From: Ardenticatenaceae bacterium
GTDB lineage: Bacteria; Chloroflexota; Anaerolineae; Promineifilales; Promineifilaceae
Direction: 5' to 3'
DNA: 64,000 bases
NCBI GenBank assembly: GCA_020634565.1
Contig: JACKBN010000009.1
Span: 178,083-242,082, forward strand
Shown: piece after piece, positions 8,096 through 15,507 of the stretch
Numbering within the stretch: the first letter of the stretch is position 1
Layout: each line of letters begins with the position of its first letter
Position numbers and translations under genes: made by a program
Notes under the pieces: model-generated
Database searches by the model: none
What the model was told of the DNA's origin: nothing
Seen by the model: the letters and a program-made list of their open reading frames with translations, nothing else

Positions 8096-8869
8096 CTAGC
8101 CTAAGCCGTCGGCCGGACCAGCTACAAAGGCAAGAAATTCCATGTTTGGGTCTGGCCACGTTAGCTGCGCCCCCAGCTTGCTGGCTTCCAACTCGACAGC
8201 GATCTGTGGACGTGGTTTCAATATAAGCTGATGTGGCAAATCATGAAGCGGAATTGCAGCATAAGTACCCGGCGCCCAAGGCAAGTTTAGCTTTCCGGTA
8301 CTAGGACGAGCCCGAATAGGAGGCACCCGTGCAACGTCAAAGGCTGAAAGTATTTGCCCTTCTTGCAATTGACTACGCACTAAATAGCTGCGCTCCTCTA
8401 ATTTCTGATTTGCCAAGCGTCGTAAGCGAATGCCGTTTTCCCTGGCAAATTTAATTAAAGTAGCCTGGGAACCATTTGATCCATTGCCAAAACGCTGCCG
8501 CGCGCCAAACCAGAATTCAGTAACTTCGACGTGTTCTGTAATGCTTTCAAACAGCTCCGCTACACCCAAATCTAAATATTCCTCTTTAAACGAAATTTTC
8601 AGCACTGCGTCCACGCCGCGCCGTAAGAATATCCTCATGTTCACGTCTGCATCATTGTAGGTAATCCAGGTTGATCCGGGTCTGGTGCGGCGCAACACAA
8701 AACTGGAAGGGGCCGGATCAAACATTACGATAACAGCATCAAGAGATTTACTATGGGCATCCTGAACAAGCCGGTCAATGAGAGTTACATGCTCAGGCAG
8801 CACCGGATCCCAACTTCCTGACATGATCAATGCGGGTCTAGTAATGTTTCCATATAACTTTGCTTTCAT
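8096..8869 (-). CDS. RibF/FAD-synthetase-like nucleotidyltransferase, degenerate active site
   Basis: 257 residues, with AGAGAGGAAAGAG before the ATG. The order of blocks matches the RibF adenylyltransferase domain: SGSWDPVLPEH (~17-27) in place of the usual GxFDGxHxGH, then VIVMFDP, then RGVDAVLKISF, then VTEFWFGARQRFG in place of VVGxDFxFG. The first His and the Gly of the nucleotide-binding HxGH are lost; only the last His remains. The C-terminal riboflavin-kinase part is weak or absent. It follows the precursor gene on the same strand with a terminator between, beside a flavoprotein gene. It may supply or load FAD, or be a repurposed binding protein. Confidence 0.6.
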   Translation of the reverse strand: MKAKLYGNITRPALIMSGSWDPVLPEHVTLIDRLVQDAHSKSLDAVIVMFDPAPSSFVLRRTRPGSTWITYNDADVNMRIFLRRGVDAVLKISFKEEYLDLGVAELFESITEHVEVTEFWFGARQRFGNGSNGSQATLIKFARENGIRLRRLANQKLEERSYLVRSQLQEGQILSAFDVARVPPIRARPSTGKLNLPWAPGTYAAIPLHDLPHQLILKPRPQIAVELEASKLGAQLTWPDPNMEFLAFVAGPADGLG

Positions 8870-8956
8870 ACTCTTTCCTCTCTGTTAGGCACCATTACAG
8901 TAATGGCTAAGGCTTGCGCTTGGCATATGGTGTTTGAACTCAGTTATGAGAAATAA

Positions 8957-8991
8957 AAAAAATCGGCAGAGACTAAATCTGCCGATTTTTT
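8957..8991 (-). terminator. Intrinsic terminator just after the lanthipeptide precursor gene
   Basis: A perfect 14-bp stem (AAAAAATCGGCAGA / TCTGCCGATTTTTT) with a 7-nt loop and a T-run. It lies between the precursor gene and the RibF-like gene, so most transcripts should end after the precursor, giving excess substrate peptide. The symmetric A/T runs could also stop plus-strand transcription. Confidence 0.9.
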
Positions 8992-9019
8992 GGTGTTTAC
9001 TTTAAGAACTAATTTAGAA

Positions 9020-9361
9020 CTATGCTTCGTTAACGGCAGCGCTGGTATTACCACAACCTGTGACACCACAGTTAGTAACAGCACAAGTCCAGGCGCAATA
9101 ATCCATAGCACCACCTGCGACTTCCTCAAGCTGCGCGTCTGTCAGTTCAACCTCATCAGGGGTATCGAAGCTGGGCAACACAATATTAATAGCGTCTTCC
9201 GTATCGCTGACAACGTTCACAGAAATAGGCAGTTCCCGACCAAACGCTTCGCTAATAGCGGCTGCAGCATTCCCACCGGTAATGGCAGAGCGGAAATCTT
9301 CGTCTTTATAGGCCCGTTCAATAATAGCATTTTCCAGATCGCGCTTCTCTTCAAGATACAT
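9020..9361 (-). CDS. lanA: Lanthipeptide precursor with nitrile-hydratase-like (NHLP) leader
   Basis: 113 residues with a GGAG RBS. The leader (1-84) has the NHLP pattern: RDLENAIIERAYKDEDFR near the start, an acidic ELTDAQLEEVAGG end, and Gly83-Gly84 as the C39 cleavage site. The core (85-113) begins AMDYCAWTC and has Cys 89, 93, 98 and 103, Thr 92, 96, 101 and 106, Ser 107, and one Trp (91). Up to four thioether rings are possible. Cys89 has no Ser/Thr before it in the core, so it must pair with a downstream Thr or stay free. LanM should install the rings and the transporter at 10300 should cut and export. The ring pattern cannot be read from sequence. Confidence 0.95.
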   Translation of the reverse strand: MYLEEKRDLENAIIERAYKDEDFRSAITGGNAAAAISEAFGRELPISVNVVSDTEDAINIVLPSFDTPDEVELTDAQLEEVAGGAMDYCAWTCAVTNCGVTGCGNTSAAVNEA

Positions 9362-9716
9362 TTTTTATCTCCTTAATTTGAGTTGTTTGGATAACGCCTG
9401 TTTCTCTTTCATTCTGGCCAGACCATGAAAGTGAATTGGGTTGTCCGGTGAAGTGATGCGTAGAGTTTACGTTGAACGGCCAAGATCCGCGTGATGTTTC
9501 GGTCATAATTTTTCATATGACTTTGGCAACGGCCGTTCGGGAAATTGTCATTGCCTCAGCCTCTCTTTGGTCGCAAAAGAGTGTGACTTTGAACTCAAAA
9601 AGGTAGGACACCCACCATAACCACTTGGTGACTGGTATGTCATGCTGAATCGTGGCAGACAAGACACAATAAATTGAATTTATTAGGTATGTTTCTATTG
9701 ATCCAAGGAGCACAAG
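9362..9716. other. 355-bp divergent intergenic region between precursor and export operon
   Basis: No gene seen. It holds the divergent promoters of the precursor gene and the transporter operon, two regulatory boxes (9516-9526 and 9582-9592) and one copy of the genome-wide palindrome AACGGCCGTT at 9528-9537. Confidence 0.7.
9516..9592 (+). promoter_or_regulatory. Paired boxes TATGACTTTGG and TGTGACTTTGA
   Basis: TATGACTTTGG (9516-9526) and TGTGACTTTGA (9582-9592) are 66 bp apart in the same orientation. The same two variants occur, inverted, upstream of the oxidase-lanM operon. The shared boxes suggest coordinated control of synthesis and export; the regulator is not identifiable in the window. 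Confidence 0.45.
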
Positions 9717-10262
9717 ATGAAGTCAGTTTACCGCAAAGTTTCTCTGGAACGATTATCGTCCCCCGAACAGCTGGATATGCTGGTGCAAGTTACGGATGTA
9801 CGCGGGTGGCTTGCGCTATCCGCAATTGGTATTTTGCTTGTGATGGTCATTGGCTGGGGTATCTGGGGCAGAATTCCCTCACAGATCAATATGCCGGCCA
9901 TCGTGCTAAATAATAATGAAGGGGCAGAAGCAACCGCCGCCCAGCAGGCAAAACTGTATGTTCCTTATGAGGAAAGCGGCACGCTTGCAGAAGGTATGGT
10001 TGTGACGATTACGCCTCGCAATGGCACGGGCGCAGCCGTTGAGGGCAAGATAAGTTCAATCGGGCAGCTGCCTGTTTCGCCAGCCACTATCGCCAACGAG
10101 TTGGGGAGTGAGGCGTTAACGGCCGTTCTCGTCACCTCAGCCACACCCGTAGAAGTCATTGTGACGTTGGAAGATACGGCCGTTTCCCCCCAAACGCTCG
10201 CAGATGCCACCATCTTAGTTAGCGAAGACCGCCCCATCGACCTGGTAATCCCCCTACGATAA
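9717..10262 (+). CDS. Short HlyD-like NHLM secretion adaptor
   Basis: 181 residues with GGAG before the ATG. The N terminus (FRKVSLERLSSPEQLD-like: VYRKVSLERLSSPEQLDMLV) and the single membrane segment at ~29-49 are characteristic of the NHLM-system HlyD family. The rest (~60-181) looks like a beta-rich barrel/lipoyl-type region: VPYEESGTLAEGMVVTI, then EVIVTLEDT. Typical family members are much longer and contain a coiled-coil hairpin; that part is missing here. It probably anchors in the membrane beside the ABC exporters and guides peptide out of a cell without an outer membrane. First gene of a three-gene export operon. Confidence 0.85.
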   Translation: MKSVYRKVSLERLSSPEQLDMLVQVTDVRGWLALSAIGILLVMVIGWGIWGRIPSQINMPAIVLNNNEGAEATAAQQAKLYVPYEESGTLAEGMVVTITPRNGTGAAVEGKISSIGQLPVSPATIANELGSEALTAVLVTSATPVEVIVTLEDTAVSPQTLADATILVSEDRPIDLVIPLR

Positions 10263-10299
10263 CTGGCTACGCGGCAATAAATTAACGGAGGAGAAAACA

Positions 10300-12549
10300 A
10301 TGGCCATCAGCTTAAAAAAATTCGGCTGGAACAAGAAAGCAAAAGAAGGCATACGCGCCAAAACACCCACCGTGCTGCAAATGGAAGCCGTGGAATGCGG
10401 TGCGGCCTCTTTAAGCGCCGTGCTTGGTTATTACGGCACCTACATTCCATTGGAAGAGTTGCGCGTTGCCTGTGGCGTATCGCGTGATGGCAGCAAAGCC
10501 AGCAACATCCTTCACGCCGCCCGCCGCTACGGCCTGGAAGCCAAAGGGTTCCGCCTGGAGCCATCCAGCCTGTACACCCTGCAAATGCCCGTCATTGTGC
10601 ACTGGAACTTCAATCACTTTCTTGTGGTAGAAGGTTTTAAGGGAGATACCGTTTATCTCAACGACCCTGCCTCCGGCCCGCGCACCGTTTCGCTCGACGA
10701 GTTCGACGAATCCTTCACCGGCATTGTGCTTACCTTTAATAAAGGCGAAAACTACAAACCCCAAGGCAAAAAGCCCAACACGCTCAAAATTTTGCGGCAA
10801 CGATTGACTGGATCAGAGATTGCGGTGGCTTTTGTTGTTTTGGCCAGCCTCGCCCTGGTGATTCCCGGGCTGCTTTTGCCCGCTTTTACCCGCGTTTTTG
10901 TGGATTATTACCTGGTTAACGGCCGTCATGAATGGATTGTGCCGCTGCTGGGCGGCATGGTCTTAACCGCCATCGCCCGCTCGTTTCTGACCTGGCTACA
11001 GCAATATTATCTACTGCGGCTGGAAACCAAGCTCTCCTTGCTTAGCGCCAGTCAATTTTTCTGGCACATTTTGCAGCTCCCCGTTGAATTTTTCACCCAG
11101 CGCAGCGCAGGCGACATCAATTCGCGCATCGGCCAAAACGACCGCGTGGCCCAACTGCTCTCTGGCGAGCTGGCCACCAGTTTGATGAACGTCATTCTCA
11201 TCTTTTTCTACGCCATCCTCATGTTTCGCTACAGCGTGCCGCTCACCATCCTGGGCATCTGCTTTGCCGCACTCAATTTTGTAATGTTGCAGCGCGTTTC
11301 CCGCTTTCGCAAGGATATCAATCTGCGCCTGATTAAAGACCAGGGCAAGCTCTCAGCGGCGACGTTTAGCAGTTTGCAGCAAATTGAAACGCTCAAATCG
11401 ACCGGCGCAGAGGGCGATGCGTTTAGCTCCTGGGCTGGTTACCAGGCCAACGCCAACAACGCGCAGCAGCAGTTTGGCAGCACCAACCAGATTCTGACAG
11501 TGCTGCCGGGAATGCTGGCCCAACTCTCTAACATTTTGGTCTTGGCCTTGGGCAGTTGGCTTGTTATTCGGGGGCAGATGACTGTGGGTACGTTGGTCGC
11601 GTTTCAAACGCTGATGGCTAGTTTTCTGGCACCGGTGAACCAGATGGTGCAGGTTGGCGGGCAGGTGCAGGAGGTAAACGGCACCATTCAGCGCCTGGAT
11701 GATGTGCTGAAGTACGAAACGGACCCACAAGTTGAATTTACCAGCGAAAGTGAGGAAACGGCCGTTTCCTACACAAAACTATCCGGTCGCCTGCAAATTC
11801 GTAATCTTACCTTTGGCTACAGCAAACTGGCCGCCCCGCTCATTGAGGATTTTGACCTGGACATTGAACCCGGCATGCGCGTGGCGCTGGTTGGCGGCAG
11901 CGGCAGCGGCAAATCCACCATCGCTCGCCTCATTGCCGGGCTGTACCAGCCGTGGGAAGGTCAAATTTTGCTCGATGGCGTCGAGCGCCATTTGGTGCCC
12001 CGCGCCATCCTCAACAACTCGTTGCGCATCGTCGATCAGCAGATTTTCATGTTCGAAGGCAGCATCCACGACAACCTGGCCATGTGGGATCAGCACATTC
12101 CCATGGAGCAAATCATTCAGGCGGCCAAGGATGCCCACATCCATTTGGAGATTGCCGGACGGCCCGGTGGCTATGATTCGGAAGTGCAGGAAAACGGCCG
12201 TAATTTCAGCGGCGGTCAGCGGCAGCGGCTGGAAATTGCCCGCGCCCTGGTCACCAACCCCTCCGTGCTGATTTTGGATGAAGCTACCAGCGCCCTGGAC
12301 CCCGTCACTGAACAAATCATTGATGACCACCTGCGCCGCAGAGGCTGCACCTGTCTTATTGTGGCCCATCGCCTCAGCACCATCCGCGACTGCGACGAAA
12401 TCATCGTCCTCGATTCCGGTAAAGTGCTTGAACGCGGCAGCCACGACGCCCTTTGGCGCAAAAACGGCGTCTACACCCGCCTCATCAAATCAGAAGGATC
12501 CAAATCAGAAATCTTGTTAGATTCGTTAATGGAGCAGTTAACCGCATGA
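10300..12549 (+). CDS. NHLM ABC exporter with C39 leader peptidase
   Basis: 749 residues with RBS GGAGGAG. Domains in order: C39 cysteine peptidase (~20-150) with QMEAVECGAAS giving catalytic Cys33, plus His106 and Asp122; a six-helix ABC transmembrane domain (~165-450); and an ATPase (~500-745) with Walker A GGSGSGKST, signature NFSGGQRQR, Walker B VLILDEATSALD and a His-loop AHRLST. It should cut the precursor after Gly83-Gly84 and export the modified core, powered by ATP. Its last four bases (ATGA) overlap the start of the next transporter gene, indicating translational coupling. Confidence 0.96.
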   Translation: MAISLKKFGWNKKAKEGIRAKTPTVLQMEAVECGAASLSAVLGYYGTYIPLEELRVACGVSRDGSKASNILHAARRYGLEAKGFRLEPSSLYTLQMPVIVHWNFNHFLVVEGFKGDTVYLNDPASGPRTVSLDEFDESFTGIVLTFNKGENYKPQGKKPNTLKILRQRLTGSEIAVAFVVLASLALVIPGLLLPAFTRVFVDYYLVNGRHEWIVPLLGGMVLTAIARSFLTWLQQYYLLRLETKLSLLSASQFFWHILQLPVEFFTQRSAGDINSRIGQNDRVAQLLSGELATSLMNVILIFFYAILMFRYSVPLTILGICFAALNFVMLQRVSRFRKDINLRLIKDQGKLSAATFSSLQQIETLKSTGAEGDAFSSWAGYQANANNAQQQFGSTNQILTVLPGMLAQLSNILVLALGSWLVIRGQMTVGTLVAFQTLMASFLAPVNQMVQVGGQVQEVNGTIQRLDDVLKYETDPQVEFTSESEETAVSYTKLSGRLQIRNLTFGYSKLAAPLIEDFDLDIEPGMRVALVGGSGSGKSTIARLIAGLYQPWEGQILLDGVERHLVPRAILNNSLRIVDQQIFMFEGSIHDNLAMWDQHIPMEQIIQAAKDAHIHLEIAGRPGGYDSEVQENGRNFSGGQRQRLEIARALVTNPSVLILDEATSALDPVTEQIIDDHLRRRGCTCLIVAHRLSTIRDCDEIIVLDSGKVLERGSHDALWRKNGVYTRLIKSEGSKSEILLDSLMEQLTA

Positions 12550-15500
12550 AAATAGAAGAACCCACCCTTAACGAGACCGAAGAAACAATGGCCATCGAAG
12601 AACTCTTTTTAATGCACCTCCGCTACAAAGAGGCGAAGCTGGTTGAAGCGGGCGGGAATTCCCCGGTGCTGCTCGATGACACCGCCACAAGCTGGGTTGT
12701 CTACCGGGGCTGGGTCGATATTTTTGCCGTCCCCCTACAAGAAGGCCAAATTTCTGGCCCCCGCACGCACCTGTTTCGCTGCCCGGCGGGGGAAGCGTTG
12801 TTTGGCATTCAGCAAGCAATCGATCTGGATTCTTCCGCCATCGGCCTGCTAGCCGTTGGCGGCAAAAAGACCAGCCTGCTCCAAATTCCCACCCAGCGCC
12901 TGCAAGCGCTGGGGCAAGACCCTGAATTTGGCCCGCAAATCGTCCTGCTTCTGGAAAAATGGGTCAATCATTTCCTCAACTATCTGATGCCCTTTTTGCC
13001 ACCCAAGGATTGTTTGCGCCTGGGAGCCGGTGACAGCATTCGCCTGGGCAAGCACAAAAGTGCCTGTTCGCGTCGGGGCTTGCTCTGGGTCAAACATGAA
13101 GTGGGTCACTCCCAATTTGCAGGCGACATGCACCTGCCCAAGCTAAACGGTGTCGCCCATTGGCCCATTTCTGAGCGCAGTTGGATTTTAGCCACAGAAA
13201 GCAGCGTCTTAGCGCTGGTGGATACCAACACGCTGCTCAGCCAAAAACCGGCCTGGCCCGATCTGCATCATTTTCATTACCAGGTGCTGTTGCAGATTGG
13301 CGGCCGTCTGGAAACCAACAAAGAAAATGACGCGCAGCGCGTACAGGCCAAACTGGTATCGGATCGCGAAGTAGTGCATCAGGCGTTTGACCATTTGCTG
13401 CAGCCGCTGCTGTTTAAGCAGCACGTCAGCCTGGATGAGCCGCTTTCCCCCGAACCGCTGCTCCAAATTTGCCAGCTTGTGGCCCAGGAATTGCACATAA
13501 AAATCAAACATCCCGCACCCGAAGCAGAAGAAGGTGGCATTTCTCTGGCCAGCATCGCCCGAGCCTCCCATTTCCAGATGCGGCAGGTGGCGCTTAAAGG
13601 CAGCTGGTGGCGGCGCAATTCCGGCCCGCTGCTGGGCTTTCTGGATGAAAGCAACCAGCCCGTGGCCCTGCTGTTTACGGGCAAAGGGTACAAATTGCAC
13701 ACAAGTCAGGATGAAGACGGCCGTTTCATCACCGAAGAGCTGGCCCAATCCATCAACGCCTTTGCCTACATGTTCTACCGGCCCCTGCCCGTCAAAGCAT
13801 TGTCCGCCTGGGATCTAGTGCAATTTGGCCTGCAAACCCAACGCGCCAATATCGGCACCATCTTCAAGGTCGGCGTCGCCGTGGGCCTGCTTTCACTGCT
13901 CGTTCCCCTGGTCACCGGCTACCTTTTCGACCAGGCTATCCCCAGCGGCGAACAAAATCTGGTATTCCAAATTTGTGCCTATCTTGTCGGCTCTATCGTG
14001 GCCATCACCCTGCTGCAAGTGATGCAAAACTTTGCCGTGCTCAAGCTGCAAAGTCAGTTGGGGCTAGAGATTCAAGCGGCCGTTTGGGCCAGAGCGTTAA
14101 GCCTACCCGTTTCGTTTTTCAGAAATTATTCGGCGGGTGATTTGGGTAGCCGCATTTTGGGCATTTCTGCCATCCAGCAAATGCTTAGCGGCACGGTGCT
14201 GGGCGCACTGTTGTCCGGGCTGTTCTCTATCTTCAGCTTCTTTCTGCTGTTTTATTACGACCAGGGGCTGGCCTTGCTAGCTTCGTTTCTGGTGGCGATT
14301 ACGGCCGTTGTCATCTTTAGCGCCGGTCGCCTGCAAATAAAATATCAGCGCATCGTCGCGGAGCTGCAAGGCCGGCTCACCGGCAGTGTACTCCAGGCTA
14401 TCGAAGGCATTGCCAAATTCCGCGCCTCCGGCTCCGAGGGACACGCCTTCGCCGTCTGGGCCAAAGATTTTAGCCGCATGAAATCCCTAAACTTCAAGGC
14501 GCGCAACATCACCACCAACCAGCAAACGTTTAATGCCGGATTTCAGGTGCTCACCATCACGGCCATTTTTGCCATGATCGCCTTTTCTACCCGCACTTCG
14601 TTAACTACCGGACAGGTGCTGGCCTTTAATGCCGCCTTCACCCAATTCCTGCTTTCCGTTTTGGCGCTCAGCGGCGCACTGGTCGCCATCTTCAACACCG
14701 TGCCCATTTATGAACGCGCCAAACCAATTTTCCAGACCTTGCCCGAAATTGATGAGCAAAAAAGGCATCCGGGCAAATTAGCGGGGCACATTGAAGTTGC
14801 CAATGTCACCTTCCGCTACAGCGAAGAGTCGCCCGATGTGCTCAAAAGCGTCTCTCTGGAGATTGAGCCAGGCGAGTTTGTGGCCATCGTCGGCCCGTCA
14901 GGCTCCGGTAAATCCACCCTCTTCCGCATGTTATTGGGTTTTGAAATGCCGCAAAAGGGCACCATCTATTTTGATGGTCAAGACATTAAGCAGGTGGATT
15001 TGCGCGAACTGCGGCGGCAAATTGGCGTTGTTTTGCAAAATGGTCAGATAACCGCCGGGGATATTTTTTCCAACATCAAAGGGGCTTCCAACTTAACGCT
15101 AAACGATGCCTGGCATGCGGCAAAAATGGCGGGGCTGGACAGAGACATCAAAATGATGCCAATGGGCATGCACACGGTGCTGAGCCACGGGGGCGGCACG
15201 CTCTCTGGCGGGCAGCGTCAGCGATTGCTGATTGCCCGCGCCATTGTGCACCGCCCCCGTCTCTTGTTTTTTGATGAGGCCACCAGCGCTCTGGACAATC
15301 GCACACAGGCGGTGGTGAGTGAGAGCCTCGACAATTTGCAAGCAACCCGCCTGGTAATTGCCCATCGGCTGAGCACCATCAAAAATGCAGACAAAATTAT
15401 CGTGATGCAGGATGGCCAAATCGTACAGCAAGGCACCTACGCTGAGCTAATCAAACAAGAGGGCCTGTTCCTCGATTTAGCCAAACGGCAAATCGTCTAA
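12546..15500 (+). CDS. NHLM ABC transporter, second subunit with large N-terminal extension
   Basis: 984 residues from the ATG that overlaps the previous stop (ATGA). The first ~400 residues are a soluble extension of unknown function without a C39 catalytic Cys: an early IFAVPLQEG segment, a central helical part, and a FHYQ...TNKEND stretch. Then come an ABC transmembrane domain (~430-715) and an ATPase (~745-984) with GPSGSGKST, TLSGGQRQR and LLFFDEATSALD. NHLM clusters usually encode one peptidase-containing and one such peptidase-free transporter, which probably form a heterodimer. It ends 8 bp before the convergent glucan enzyme gene, leaving no room for a separate terminator. Confidence 0.95.
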   Translation: MKIEEPTLNETEETMAIEELFLMHLRYKEAKLVEAGGNSPVLLDDTATSWVVYRGWVDIFAVPLQEGQISGPRTHLFRCPAGEALFGIQQAIDLDSSAIGLLAVGGKKTSLLQIPTQRLQALGQDPEFGPQIVLLLEKWVNHFLNYLMPFLPPKDCLRLGAGDSIRLGKHKSACSRRGLLWVKHEVGHSQFAGDMHLPKLNGVAHWPISERSWILATESSVLALVDTNTLLSQKPAWPDLHHFHYQVLLQIGGRLETNKENDAQRVQAKLVSDREVVHQAFDHLLQPLLFKQHVSLDEPLSPEPLLQICQLVAQELHIKIKHPAPEAEEGGISLASIARASHFQMRQVALKGSWWRRNSGPLLGFLDESNQPVALLFTGKGYKLHTSQDEDGRFITEELAQSINAFAYMFYRPLPVKALSAWDLVQFGLQTQRANIGTIFKVGVAVGLLSLLVPLVTGYLFDQAIPSGEQNLVFQICAYLVGSIVAITLLQVMQNFAVLKLQSQLGLEIQAAVWARALSLPVSFFRNYSAGDLGSRILGISAIQQMLSGTVLGALLSGLFSIFSFFLLFYYDQGLALLASFLVAITAVVIFSAGRLQIKYQRIVAELQGRLTGSVLQAIEGIAKFRASGSEGHAFAVWAKDFSRMKSLNFKARNITTNQQTFNAGFQVLTITAIFAMIAFSTRTSLTTGQVLAFNAAFTQFLLSVLALSGALVAIFNTVPIYERAKPIFQTLPEIDEQKRHPGKLAGHIEVANVTFRYSEESPDVLKSVSLEIEPGEFVAIVGPSGSGKSTLFRMLLGFEMPQKGTIYFDGQDIKQVDLRELRRQIGVVLQNGQITAGDIFSNIKGASNLTLNDAWHAAKMAGLDRDIKMMPMGMHTVLSHGGGTLSGGQRQRLLIARAIVHRPRLLFFDEATSALDNRTQAVVSESLDNLQATRLVIAHRLSTIKNADKIIVMQDGQIVQQGTYAELIKQEGLFLDLAKRQIV

Positions 15501-15507
15501 CCAGATG

